From Candidatus Binatus sp. (GTDB lineage Bacteria > Desulfobacterota > Binatia > Binatales > Binataceae): 64,000 nt of DNA. How positions within the stretch are numbered: the first letter of the stretch is position 1; each line of letters starts with the position of its first letter. The notes beneath the pieces are model-generated. The model did no database searches. It saw only the letters and a list, made by a program, of their open reading frames with translations, and was not told the origin of the DNA. The stretch spans positions 1 to 64,000 of the forward strand of contig NZ_JAUSKL010000029.1 in assembly GCF_030646925.1 (NCBI RefSeq), given 5' to 3'. A program made the position numbers and the translations under genes. This document shows, piece by piece, positions 8,105 through 16,502 of this stretch.

Positions 8105-8848
8105 ATGGAAATCAATCGCTTGCTTTCAACTGACGATCAGAATTCACGCGTCGCCGCGAATTGCACCCCCAGCCGCAGCGAGCGCAGCAAGCGCGACAAG
8201 CTCGCCCGCATCAAACGCGCCGCCCGCAAGCTGTTTGCCCGGCGCGGCTTCGTGGCCACCACCACCCGCGAGATCGCAGAGGCCGCCGATATCGGCGCAG
8301 GCACCCTCTTTCTCTACGTCGGCAGCAAGCAGGACCTGCTGGTCCTGATTTTCCGCGAAGACATGGAGCGCGTGGTGCGCGAAGCTTTCGCCACCATGCC
8401 GAAGCGCGCGCTCCGCGATCAAATTCTGCATGTCTTCGATGCGATGATTGCGTATCACGAGCTCGACCTGGGTCTCGCCCGCGTTTTCGTCAAGGAACTG
8501 CCGTTCGTCGAAGATCGCCGCCATGGCGTCGCCGAGTTCATGTCGATGCTGTTCGCAGGCCTGGCTGATCTGATCGAGCAGGCCAAGTCTCGCCGCGAAC
8601 TTAAAATCGAGGTGCCCGCGCGAGGCTTGGCGCGCAACCTGTTTGCTCTCTACTTCGCCGAATTGCAGCGATGGCTCGGCAGCGGTCCGGTTTCGCCGGC
8701 AAGACGCGACGAATCGATTCGCGCCGCCGTCGAGCTTCAACTGAGCGGCCTTAGCGAAGTCGCTTCCACAAGGGCGCCTTTGCGCCGCCGTCCGATTCTT
8801 CACCGCCGATCATTTCGGCAAGCGAGCCCGAAAAAAGGAGAAGACTAA
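8105..8848 (+). CDS. TetR-family transcriptional regulator
   Basis: 247 residues. After a variable start, the helix-turn-helix region runs from about residue 34 to 80: RIKRAARKLFARRGF, then TTREIAEAADIGAGTLFLYV and GSKQDLL, the standard TetR signature. The ligand-binding C-terminal part is divergent, as usual, and ends in a basic tail. The stop TAA overlaps the ATG of the next gene by one base, so regulator and hydroxylase are coupled. By position it likely controls the hydroxylase, hydrolase and dioxygenase genes in response to a phenolic or acyl-CoA ligand; the ligand itself is unknown. An inverted repeat and a good promoter lie just upstream. Confidence 0.9.
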   Translation: MEINRLLSTDDQNSRVAANCTPSRSERSKRDKLARIKRAARKLFARRGFVATTTREIAEAADIGAGTLFLYVGSKQDLLVLIFREDMERVVREAFATMPKRALRDQILHVFDAMIAYHELDLGLARVFVKELPFVEDRRHGVAEFMSMLFAGLADLIEQAKSRRELKIEVPARGLARNLFALYFAELQRWLGSGPVSPARRDESIRAAVELQLSGLSEVASTRAPLRRRPILHRRSFRQASPKKGED

Positions 8849-10353
8849 TGGGCGCACGAACCGGAAAAGAATTCCTCGCCGGCCTCGCCAAGCCGCGCGA
8901 CATCTGGGTCGGGAACGACAAGGTCGAGCACGTCGCGTCGCATCCGGCATTCGCCGGCGCCGCCGCCACCCTCGCCCAAATCTTCGATCTCCAGCACGCG
9001 GCGCGCGAAGTGTGCCTGATGCCCGATCCCGAGACCGGCGAACCGATCAACATGAGCCATATGATTCCCCGCTCGAAAGCGGACCTCGATCGGCGTCATC
9101 GATGCCTGCAGACGATCGCGGAATTCACGGTGGGCCTGATGGGCCGCACGCCGGATTACATGAATGTCACTTACGCGGGCTTCGCGGGACGCGCCGACGA
9201 ATGGGCAATGAATGGCAACGAAAATGGCGCGGCCAACCTCGTCGCCTATCAGAAGTTCCTCGCCCGCCACGATATCTCGCTCACGCACACCATCGTCCAG
9301 CCGACGATCGATAAGGCGCTCGGCGACGCGCCCGCCGCGGGCAACGACGTCGCCCTGCACAAAATCGCCGACACCGCGCATGGTATCGTCGTGCGCGGGG
9401 CGCGAATCCTCGCGACGCTCGCGCCGTTCGCCGATGAGATCGCGGTGTATCCCGCGATGCCGCTGCCGGAGGGCGCCGACGCCTACGCGCTTTCCTTTTG
9501 TATTCCGATGGGCACGCCGGGGCTCAAGTTTCTCTGCCGCGACAGTTGTTCGCTCAAATCGAGCCATTTCGATCATCCGCTCTCGAGCCGCTTCGACGAG
9601 CAGGACGCTTTCGTGATCTTCGACGACGTCGAAGTGCCGCGCGATCGAGTTTTCATCAACGCCAATCGCGACGCGTACAACACCGTGATGACCACCGGCT
9701 GGTACCCGAACGTCATGCAGCAGACGATGATTCGCGCGCAGACCAAGCTCGAATTCGCCTGGGGCCTCGCGAGCCGCATGACCGAGGTGATCAACGACGC
9801 GTCGCCCGCGGCGAAGCAGATGCTCGGCGAAATCTGGACCTATGCGGAACTCACGCGCGGAGCGATTCGGGCGGCCGAAGCCGACGCTTTCGAATATGGC
9901 AGCGGCGTGTGGTTTCCAAATGGCGGCCCGCTCGCCGCTCTGCGTGCGATTCTGCCGACGTGGTTTCCGCGCGTCGGCGAAATCATCACGCTGCTCGGCT
10001 CGCACAATCTGCTGGCGGCGCCGACCGAGGCGCAACTGCGCGACCCGTCGCTCCGTCCGCTTATCGACCGATATCTCCGCGGCGCGAAGGACATCCGGTC
10101 TGACGAGCGCGCCCGAATCTTCCGCCTGGCCTGGGATTTCGTCGGCAGCGCGCTCGCCAGCCGCAACGAGTTGTACGAGCGATTCTATCTCGCGTCCGGC
10201 GCTCGCAATTACCTGTTGGCGAACGCGATCGCGTCAAAGGATCGCGCGCGGCAACTGGTCGATGGCATCCTGAACGAGCATCGCGGCGCGCCCGCCGAAC
10301 AATCCGATGAACGCCATCAAAAGCTCAACCTCGTTATCGAGAGCTTGAGGTAA
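8848..10353 (+). CDS. HpaB-family flavin-dependent phenol hydroxylase (copy 2)
   Basis: 501 residues. The start MGARTGKEFLAGL parallels copy 1; GRTPDYMNVTYAGFAG, LKFLCRDSC, HFDHPLSSRFDEQDAF and VIFDDVEVPRDRVF carry the family core. AAGGAGAAG ends six bases before the ATG and the start codon shares one base with the tetR stop. It would ortho-hydroxylate a phenol to a catechol with reduced FAD supplied in trans. It lies upstream of a fumarylacetoacetase-family gene and a VOC-type extradiol dioxygenase, suggesting a full hydroxylation, ring opening and hydrolysis sequence. It resembles HpaB/PvcC-type enzymes; the precise phenolic substrate is not determined. Confidence 0.9.
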   Translation: MGARTGKEFLAGLAKPRDIWVGNDKVEHVASHPAFAGAAATLAQIFDLQHAAREVCLMPDPETGEPINMSHMIPRSKADLDRRHRCLQTIAEFTVGLMGRTPDYMNVTYAGFAGRADEWAMNGNENGAANLVAYQKFLARHDISLTHTIVQPTIDKALGDAPAAGNDVALHKIADTAHGIVVRGARILATLAPFADEIAVYPAMPLPEGADAYALSFCIPMGTPGLKFLCRDSCSLKSSHFDHPLSSRFDEQDAFVIFDDVEVPRDRVFINANRDAYNTVMTTGWYPNVMQQTMIRAQTKLEFAWGLASRMTEVINDASPAAKQMLGEIWTYAELTRGAIRAAEADAFEYGSGVWFPNGGPLAALRAILPTWFPRVGEIITLLGSHNLLAAPTEAQLRDPSLRPLIDRYLRGAKDIRSDERARIFRLAWDFVGSALASRNELYERFYLASGARNYLLANAIASKDRARQLVDGILNEHRGAPAEQSDERHQKLNLVIESLR

Positions 10354-10396
10354 GGAACATCCGAGTGCTAGCAACTGACTAATCGGGAGATAGCCA

Positions 10397-11245
10397 ATGA
10401 ATGTACTTAGCGGAAAGAGAGAAGAGTGGCGGCGAGTCCTGCACGAGGGTCAGCCCAAGTGGGTGCGGTCCCTCGGCGACCGGCTGGTCTTCGGCGATGG
10501 CAGGCATATCGCGGAAGCCGAGGCGACCTATCTGCCGCCATGCGATCCGACCAAGATTTTGTGCATCCACCTCAACTACGAATCGCGCCGGGTCGAATTC
10601 AGGGCGCCGAAGCTCGAAACGCCAACCTATTTCCAGAAGCCGGTCACGGCGCTGAATTCGCATCGCGGCACCGTTTGCCGTCCGGCCGGCCACAAATACC
10701 TCAACTATGAAGGCGAGGTCGGCGTGATCATCGGCAAACCGATGCGCAACGTCGGCCGCGAAGAAACCTGGGACTATATCGCCGGCTTTGCGCCCGCCAA
10801 CGACGTCGGATGCCAGGACTATCGCGAGACTGACGCCGGCTCGATGCTGCGCGTGAAGGGCATGGACGGCTTTTGCCCGATCGGGCCGGGAATAGTCAGC
10901 GGCGTGGACATCCGCGAATCAACGCTGCGCACCTATATCAACGGCAAGGTGGTGCAGGAAGGCGCGATCGCCGAAATGATCTTCCCTATCGACTATATCC
11001 TCGCCGATCTCTGCCGATTCATTACCTTGCTGCCCGGCGACATTATACTTTCGGGCACGCCGAAAAATTCGCGGCCGATGAATATCGGCGATACGGTCGA
11101 GGTCGAGGTCAGTGGCATCGGACGGTTATCCAATCGCGTCGCCGAGGCGCCCCCGGCCGCGCACAAGATTGGCCATCAACCCACCGATACCGAGGCGGTT
11201 CGCCGCGTGGCGCTTGGCTCCGATTCGCGGCTCGAGGCGAGATAG
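10397..11245 (+). CDS. Fumarylacetoacetate hydrolase-family protein (HpcE/HpaG-like)
   Basis: 282 residues, ATG preceded by GGGAGA. The family core is intact: NYEGEVGVIIGKP with Glu105 and Glu107 as metal ligands, PANDVGCQD with the third acidic ligand, a KGMDGFCPIGP loop, and DLCRFITLLPGDIILSGTP. Members hydrolyse acylpyruvates or isomerise/decarboxylate products of meta-cleavage, such as in homoprotocatechuate degradation. Between an HpaB-type hydroxylase and an extradiol dioxygenase, a role in processing the ring-opened product is very likely. The 10-base motif ACTGACTAAT occurs just upstream (10374-10383) and again before the next gene. Confidence 0.88.
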   Translation: MNVLSGKREEWRRVLHEGQPKWVRSLGDRLVFGDGRHIAEAEATYLPPCDPTKILCIHLNYESRRVEFRAPKLETPTYFQKPVTALNSHRGTVCRPAGHKYLNYEGEVGVIIGKPMRNVGREETWDYIAGFAPANDVGCQDYRETDAGSMLRVKGMDGFCPIGPGIVSGVDIRESTLRTYINGKVVQEGAIAEMIFPIDYILADLCRFITLLPGDIILSGTPKNSRPMNIGDTVEVEVSGIGRLSNRVAEAPPAAHKIGHQPTDTEAVRRVALGSDSRLEAR

Positions 11246-11363
11246 CCATTGCGCAATCTCGAATACACACTGACTATTTGACTGACTAATACGATTGCTC
11301 GCGATGTAGGTATCAACTGGCTAATCCATTCTTGAAAAAAGAGCGCCATCTCTGGAGGAAAAT

Positions 11364-12260
11364 ATGATTCAGGTTACAGAGTTAGGCTACATGGGAATCG
11401 CGGTGAAAAACCCCGACGACTGGAAGCAGTTCGCTACCGAGATCGTCGGCATGGAACTGGTCAACGAAGGAGAGCGCGATCGATGCTACCTCAGAATGGA
11501 TTACTGGCATCATCGGCTGGTGCTTCAGGCGGGAAACAGCGACGATCTCGAGTATCTCGGCTTCCGCGTCGCCGGCGCCGACGAGTTCGAGCAGATGCAG
11601 CGCCAACTCTCCGAGGCCGGACTCAAGGTTCGCCTCGGATCAGAGGAAGAGGCGGAAGAGCGCCGCGTTCTGCAGGTGATGAAGCTGCAGGACCCGGATG
11701 GCACGCCGATCGAGATTTTTCACGGCCCCGAGGTTCAATTCAAGAAACCGTTCCACGCGGGACGCGCGATGCACGGGCGATTCAAGACCGGCGCCGGCGG
11801 CCTCGGTCATTGCATCGTGCGGCAGAAGGACGTCGAGGCTGCGTTTCGCTTCTACTCGCTGCTCGGGATGCGCGGCGGTGTCGAATATAAAATCCGCTTC
11901 GGCAAGCACGTCGTGGAGCCGGTCTTCATGCATTGCAACGAGCGCGATCACACGGTTGCTTTCGGCCTCGGGGCGTCCGAACGGCGCATCAATCACCTCA
12001 TGATCGAGGTCGATAATCTCGACGACGTCGGATTGACCTACGATCTGGTTCGCAAAAATAAAATCCCGGTGACTATTCTGCCCGGCAAGCATTCGAACGA
12101 TCATATGTACTCATTCTACTTTCGAAATCCGTCGGGATGGATGATTGAGTACGGCTGGGGCGCCAGATCGGCAACGTACCAATCCGAATACTACGTCGAG
12201 GACGTGTACGGCCATCAGCCGGAGTCCGGCGGCTTCGGTATGCCAGATCTCAACAAGTAG
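11364..12260 (+). CDS. VOC-fold (type I) extradiol dioxygenase, BphC-like
   Basis: 298 residues, typical for two-domain 2,3-dihydroxybiphenyl 1,2-dioxygenases. The start follows TGGAGGAAAAT. The N-terminal half is the non-catalytic VOC module (MIQVTELGYMGIAV); the C-terminal half carries the Fe(II) ligands His149 (GLGHCIV), His211 (INHLMIEV) and Glu262 (WMIEYGWG). Further active-site residues fit, for example HSNDHMYSFYF near 243-253. It would cleave a bicyclic or substituted catechol at the meta position. It is the last gene of the tetR operon and faces boxB, with a strong hairpin between them. Substrate range is not deducible. Confidence 0.9.
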   Translation: MIQVTELGYMGIAVKNPDDWKQFATEIVGMELVNEGERDRCYLRMDYWHHRLVLQAGNSDDLEYLGFRVAGADEFEQMQRQLSEAGLKVRLGSEEEAEERRVLQVMKLQDPDGTPIEIFHGPEVQFKKPFHAGRAMHGRFKTGAGGLGHCIVRQKDVEAAFRFYSLLGMRGGVEYKIRFGKHVVEPVFMHCNERDHTVAFGLGASERRINHLMIEVDNLDDVGLTYDLVRKNKIPVTILPGKHSNDHMYSFYFRNPSGWMIEYGWGARSATYQSEYYVEDVYGHQPESGGFGMPDLNK

Positions 12261-12274
12261 TACAGCTTCTTGGA

Positions 12275-12313
12275 GAGTTGGCGCGCGATTCCACGAGAGT
12301 CGCGCGTCAACTC
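12275..12313. terminator. Strong hairpin between convergent operons, possible bidirectional terminator
   Basis: GAGTTGGCGCGCGA (12275-12288) pairs with TCGCGCGTCAACTC (12300-12313), one G:T pair in 14, loop of 11. It separates the dioxygenase (plus) from boxB (minus) and its right arm overlaps the boxB stop codon. No T-tract follows on either side, so termination, if any, may be Rho-assisted or the hairpin may protect mRNA ends. Confidence 0.55.
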
Positions 12314-13761
12314 GGCGCACTGCTGGCAGACTGCGCTTCCTGTTCTGGCAAATTCCTGACGTATTCGAAATCGAGCGGCTGGTGATTGATGCCGCGCTGC
12401 GGCGCTGAAATCCATCCGGCAAACTCGCCCGGCTTCGTAACAGGTTTCATCAACGAAGCGACGTGCTCGAGATCTTGCTGCGTCGGCAACCACTCGGGTT
12501 TCTTCCGCTCCCACTCGCCTTCCGTGACTACTTCGCCTGCGGGAGTTACGTGCAAGCCGCGAAATTCGCCGATTGCGCGATGAAACGCGCGATGCGGCAG
12601 CTTCAGCGTCGCGTCGATTTCGCTCTCTCGAATGATCTTGTTCCACCGGTCCATCGCGCGCTCGCAATCGGCGATGTACGCGTCGCGCAGGCTTTCATTC
12701 AGCGCGACCAGTGCTGGCTGATCCGATTCGACAATCGCGCCCCGCTCGCTTTTCAGAATTCGGTAAGTGCTGTTCGTGAGCAAATGATCGTCGTCGCGAG
12801 CCGTTTCCTTGAAGCGGCCTTTCAGGCCGGAGGCATAGTAAGTCGCCGCATTCGATGAAAGCTCGGAGCCGAACAAGTCGAGCGAGACTGAGTAATGAAA
12901 GTTTATATACTTTTGAATGATTTCCAGGTCGATTCCGCCGTACTGGCTAATGCGATCGGTATCGTGTTCCTTCATCAACTGGCAGGTTCGCGCGATCACC
13001 CGGCCGATCCCCGTCTCGCCGACGAACAAGTGATGAGCCTCCTCAGTGAGCATGAAGCGGCAGGTGCGGGACAACGGATCGAAGCCGGATTCCGCGAGGC
13101 TCGCGAGCTGATATTTGCCGTCGCGATCGGTGAAGTGAGCAAACATGAAGAACGACAGCCAGTCGGGCGTGCGCTCATTGAAGGCGCCAAGGATTCGCGG
13201 GTTGTCGGCATTGCCGGAGCGGCGCTGCAGCAACGCGTCGGCTTCCTCGCGGCCGTCGCGGCCGAAGTACGCGTGCAGCAGATACACCATCGCCCACAGA
13301 TGCCGCGCTTCTTCGACGTTGACCTGAAACAGATTGCGCAAATCGTACATCGAGGGACAGGTCCGGCCGAGATGGCGCTGCTGCTCGACCGATGCCGGCT
13401 CGGTGTCGCCCTGCGTGACGATCAGGCGGCGCAATACGCCGCGATGCTCGCCGGGAACTTCCAGCCACACCGGCTCGCCCTTGTGTTCACCGAAGGCAAT
13501 CCGCCGATCGGGCTCCGGCTCGGCGAGAAAAATGCCCCACCGATAGTCGGGCATCTTCAAATGCCCGAAAGTGGCCCACCCTTTCGCATCGACCGAGGTC
13601 GCAGTGCGCAGGTAAACTTCGGCCGCCTGAAAACTCTCGGGCCCCATCTCGTTCCACCAATTCAGGAAACCCGGTTGCCAGTTCTCGAGCGCGCGCTGCA
13701 GACGGCGATCGTCGGACAGGTTCACGTTGTTGGGGATGCGTTCGGAATAGTTAATCGACAT
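12307..13761 (-). CDS. boxB: Benzoyl-CoA 2,3-epoxidase, oxygenase component BoxB
   Basis: 484 residues, near the usual length of about 475. BoxB forms the 2,3-epoxide of benzoyl-CoA with O2 at a di-iron centre, with electrons from the reductase BoxA. Ligand-pattern residues are visible: Glu121, the EARH motif (Glu151, His154), Asp212 and the EAHH motif (Glu241, His244), which match the published ligand spacing with a one-residue shift. The ATG at 13761 has AGGAGAG upstream and shares one base with the boxC stop (TGATG), so expression is coupled. boxA, the reductase gene, is not found in the window and must lie elsewhere or be replaced. Confidence 0.95.
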   Translation of the reverse strand: MSINYSERIPNNVNLSDDRRLQRALENWQPGFLNWWNEMGPESFQAAEVYLRTATSVDAKGWATFGHLKMPDYRWGIFLAEPEPDRRIAFGEHKGEPVWLEVPGEHRGVLRRLIVTQGDTEPASVEQQRHLGRTCPSMYDLRNLFQVNVEEARHLWAMVYLLHAYFGRDGREEADALLQRRSGNADNPRILGAFNERTPDWLSFFMFAHFTDRDGKYQLASLAESGFDPLSRTCRFMLTEEAHHLFVGETGIGRVIARTCQLMKEHDTDRISQYGGIDLEIIQKYINFHYSVSLDLFGSELSSNAATYYASGLKGRFKETARDDDHLLTNSTYRILKSERGAIVESDQPALVALNESLRDAYIADCERAMDRWNKIIRESEIDATLKLPHRAFHRAIGEFRGLHVTPAGEVVTEGEWERKKPEWLPTQQDLEHVASLMKPVTKPGEFAGWISAPQRGINHQPLDFEYVRNLPEQEAQSASSAPS

Positions 13762-15410
13762 CACACTCTCCTGGGATCGAACTCCGGCCGCCGTCCGGTG
13801 CCATACACTTTCAGCGCGCCCTTTTCTCCGACCGCATTGGGTCGCTGGAAAATCCAGTTCTGCCATGCCGACAGCCGCGCGAAGATTTTCGATTCGATCG
13901 TTTCGGGACCGCCGAAACGCAGCGACGCCTCCATCCCGGTCAGCGCGTCCGACGAGAATGCCGCCCTCTGCTCGATTGCGATGCGGACTTCGTCGTCCCA
14001 ATCGATGTCGTCCGGCGTGAAGCTCACCAAGCCCATCTGCTCGGCGAGTTCGGCGTCGATGTCCTCGCCGATTCGCGCGCGCAATTCTGCCAGTTTGCCC
14101 GGCTCGCCGAGGAATCGGCTCTCGAGCCGCGCGAGGCCGTTGCACATTGGCAGCACGCCGAAGTTCATCGCGCTCAGCGAAATCTTCGCGGGCAGCGCTT
14201 CATCGCGCTCGCGCGTGCCGCGCAACATGTAGATGCGATCGCTCGCCAGCGCCAACTCGAACAGCGTGCCGTGGAAGCAGGAGCCAGGCTCGATCAAACT
14301 GAAAATCGATCGCGAGCTCACGTCGATCCGCTTCAGCGTGCGCTTCAGATAAAGCGTGATCTCGCGAATCAGCCAATTGTCAGATCGATCGAGCAACAGC
14401 CGATCGTACGATTTGACGAACCGACTTTCGCCGCGAGTCCGGAACACCCACGTCCGAATCGTGTCCTCGTTCGTTCGAAGATGCAGGATCGCATCTTCCA
14501 GCTCGCGCGCGATCGCCAGCGGCCAGAAATCGCAGCCGAGCGCGCGCACCGCCGCGATGCTGTCCGGCGCGGACAACTCCGGGCCGTCGATGGTGATCGT
14601 CGCCGCCGAATTCTCGCGATCCAGTTCGACCTTGAGATGCGTATAGCTGATTCGATCATCCTGGATATTTCGCACCAGCGGCCGAAGCGCGATTCCCGCT
14701 TCGTCAGATTGCCGATTTGATCGCGCGGCGAATTCGCGCGCGCGCTTCATCGCCACTTCGAGCAGTTGCGATCGCGGCACGACTTCATCGACCAGCCGCC
14801 AATCGACTGCGCGCTTCCCTCTCACTCCCTCCTCGGTGGTGCAGAAAAAATCCGCGCGGTCCCGCCGCACGTGCCGCTTGTCCACCAGGCGGGTCAGGCC
14901 GCCGGTGCCCGGCAATACCGCGAGCAGCGGGAGTTCGGGAAGAGAGACGCTGGTCGAGCCGTCGTCGGCCATCATTATATAGTCCGTCGCGAGCGCGAGT
15001 TCGTATCCGCCGCCAGCGCAGGCCCCGCCGATAGCCGTCAAATAGAACTGGCCCGAACTGCGCGTGGCGTCCTCCATCGCGTTTCGCGTTTCGTTGGTGA
15101 ACTTGCAGAAATTTACTTTGAACGGATGGCTCGACTGGGCGAGCATCCTGATGTTCGCGCCTGCGCAAAAGACGCGCTCCTTGCCCGACACGATCACGAC
15201 GCACTTTACTTCAGGATGCTCGAAACGCAGGCGCTGGACGGCGTCGTTGAGTTCGATATCGACGCCGAGGTCGTACGAATTGAGCTTGAGTTCGTAGCCG
15301 GACGCGAGCCCGCCGTTTTCATCGACGTCCATCGCCAGCATCGCGATCGGCCCGTCAAAGCTTAGTTTCCAATGCCAGTAGCTGGAAGGATGCGTTCGAA
15401 AATCGATCAT
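13761..15410 (-). CDS. boxC: 2,3-epoxybenzoyl-CoA dihydrolase BoxC
   Basis: 549 residues, a double crotonase-fold protein of the usual BoxC length. BoxC opens the ring of 2,3-epoxybenzoyl-CoA hydrolytically and releases formate. The N-terminal crotonase half shows the oxyanion region FCAGANIRML and the GGACAGGGYELALA segment; the second half contains the GSCFHGTLFELALASDRIYML region and INFGVLP-like strand (SAMNFGVLPMC). It is the first gene of the boxCB transcript, 30 bases after a predicted -10 element set within a BoxR-type operator, and ends in a one-base overlap with boxB. Confidence 0.95.
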   Translation of the reverse strand: MIDFRTHPSSYWHWKLSFDGPIAMLAMDVDENGGLASGYELKLNSYDLGVDIELNDAVQRLRFEHPEVKCVVIVSGKERVFCAGANIRMLAQSSHPFKVNFCKFTNETRNAMEDATRSSGQFYLTAIGGACAGGGYELALATDYIMMADDGSTSVSLPELPLLAVLPGTGGLTRLVDKRHVRRDRADFFCTTEEGVRGKRAVDWRLVDEVVPRSQLLEVAMKRAREFAARSNRQSDEAGIALRPLVRNIQDDRISYTHLKVELDRENSAATITIDGPELSAPDSIAAVRALGCDFWPLAIARELEDAILHLRTNEDTIRTWVFRTRGESRFVKSYDRLLLDRSDNWLIREITLYLKRTLKRIDVSSRSIFSLIEPGSCFHGTLFELALASDRIYMLRGTRERDEALPAKISLSAMNFGVLPMCNGLARLESRFLGEPGKLAELRARIGEDIDAELAEQMGLVSFTPDDIDWDDEVRIAIEQRAAFSSDALTGMEASLRFGGPETIESKIFARLSAWQNWIFQRPNAVGEKGALKVYGTGRRPEFDPRRV

Positions 15411-15436
15411 GCAGGCTCTTACCCGTCGTGCAATGA

Positions 15437-15481
15437 TGCACTATAATGCATATACGAGCCCAACACAAGCATCATAGTGCA
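15437..15481 (-). promoter_or_regulatory. boxCB promoter with two BoxR-type operators
   Basis: On the minus strand TTGTGT (15463-15468), 17 bases, TATAGT (15440-15445) forms a good promoter. The -10 sits inside TGCA-CTATAA-TGCA (15437-15450), the TGCA-N6-TGCA layout reported for BoxR operators in Azoarcus. A second, near-perfect copy AGCA-TCATAG-TGCA (15468-15481) touches the -35. Another TGCA lies at 15429-15432. BoxR binding here would block RNA polymerase until benzoyl-CoA is present. Confidence 0.75.
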
Positions 15482-15506
15482 TCCCTAGGTTTAGTACCCC
15501 CAGCTC

Positions 15507-16442
15507 TTACGGGCGCCGCTTCTCGATCGCCGCGATCAGCTTCTTCAGCGCCTGCGCTTCGCTCTTGCGGCTGGTATCGATTCGCAAATCCGCCTTGCCA
15601 TACAACGCCTCACGCTGGGCAAGAATCCGGCGCATGTCGGTGAGCGCCTCGCTGTCGCCGCTGTTTTCGACGCGATGATCGCCCTGTCCGATGACCCGGT
15701 CCCAATGCTCTTCGGGCGACGCGACCAGCCAGACCGTGTAGCAGGAATCCAGCAATCGCTCGAAGGTAGCGGTCGCCGACACCAGCCCGCCGCCGCTCGC
15801 CAGCACCAGTTGGTTCCGCGTGCGAAGGATCCGTTCGAGCGCTCGCCGTTCGTATCTTCGGTACGCGGCCTGCCCCCACAGGTCGAAGATTTCATTCACG
15901 CTGATGCCGGCCTCGTGCTCGATTTCGCGGCTCATCTCGATGAACGGCCAGCCCAGATGCCGCGCCAATTTCAGGCCCAGCGTGCTTTTGCCGGCCCCGC
16001 GAAGGCCAATCAAAGCGATCCGATTGAGCCGCCCGGTCCGATCGCCGAAGCGCTCCGCGACGAGCCTGGACACCTCGGCGATCTCCGCCGATTCGAGGCG
16101 CCGCAGCCGCTCGGCCAGCAAGGTGTACTCGATCGGACGGGGCGCTTCGTCGCTGACGAGCTCGGCCACCGGCACATCGATCGCGACCGCCAATCGCCGC
16201 AGCAGCGCGATCGAGAGATTCCCCCGCCCACTTTCCAGCTCGGCCAGGTACCGCTCCGAAATGCCCGAGTCGTGCGCCAGCATCCGGCGGGTCATGCCGT
16301 GACGGGCGCGCGCGTCGCGCACCCGTTCGCCGAGCAGCTTCAGGTAGCTGGCCGGCGCGATCGCGCGCCTGTCGCCTTCCACGGCGATTTTGCGCGCTTT
16401 TGAGCTATGGTTCACCACGCGCCCCGAAGCTGTCGTATGCAT
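15507..16442 (-). CDS. boxR: BoxR benzoyl-CoA-responsive repressor (XRE HTH plus shikimate-kinase-like domain)
   Basis: 311 residues, the expected BoxR length and architecture. Residues about 35-95 form an XRE-type helix-turn-helix (LGERVRDARARHGMTRRMLA, SGISERYLAELESGRGNLS). Residues about 140-305 are shikimate-kinase-like with a P-loop GLRGAGKST (146-154), used in BoxR to bind benzoyl-CoA rather than as a kinase. It controls the boxC promoter located just after its own stop codon. The ATG at 16442 lies inside a TATAAT-containing palindrome; if that is the promoter, one of the GTG codons at 16418 or 16415 would be the true start. Confidence 0.93.
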   Translation of the reverse strand: MHTTASGRVVNHSSKARKIAVEGDRRAIAPASYLKLLGERVRDARARHGMTRRMLAHDSGISERYLAELESGRGNLSIALLRRLAVAIDVPVAELVSDEAPRPIEYTLLAERLRRLESAEIAEVSRLVAERFGDRTGRLNRIALIGLRGAGKSTLGLKLARHLGWPFIEMSREIEHEAGISVNEIFDLWGQAAYRRYERRALERILRTRNQLVLASGGGLVSATATFERLLDSCYTVWLVASPEEHWDRVIGQGDHRVENSGDSEALTDMRRILAQREALYGKADLRIDTSRKSEAQALKKLIAAIEKRRP

Positions 16443-16451
16443 TATAATGCC
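16438..16451 (-). promoter_or_regulatory. Palindromic -10/operator-like site at the boxR start
   Basis: TGCA-TTATAA-TGCC: contains the perfect 12-base palindrome GCATTATAATGC (16439-16450), which includes TATAAT on the minus strand. It matches the BoxR operator layout except for the last base, so boxR is probably autoregulated. No clear -35 is seen at 17 bases. Confidence 0.55.
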
Positions 16452-16502
16452 TTTGATGCGCAGGACGCATCGGCGTCCGACAATTCGATACTTCTCCGGC
16501 GT

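Noticed and set aside
8845-10035. A 396-codon minus-strand open frame
   Set aside because: Antisense shadow of the second HpaB-type hydroxylase; no ribosome site and His/Arg-rich low-information product.
12895-14232. A 445-codon plus-strand open frame
   Set aside because: It lies antisense across boxB and boxC, whose family residues are unambiguous; its translation is Arg/Ala-rich without domains, a known artefact of GC-rich codon bias.
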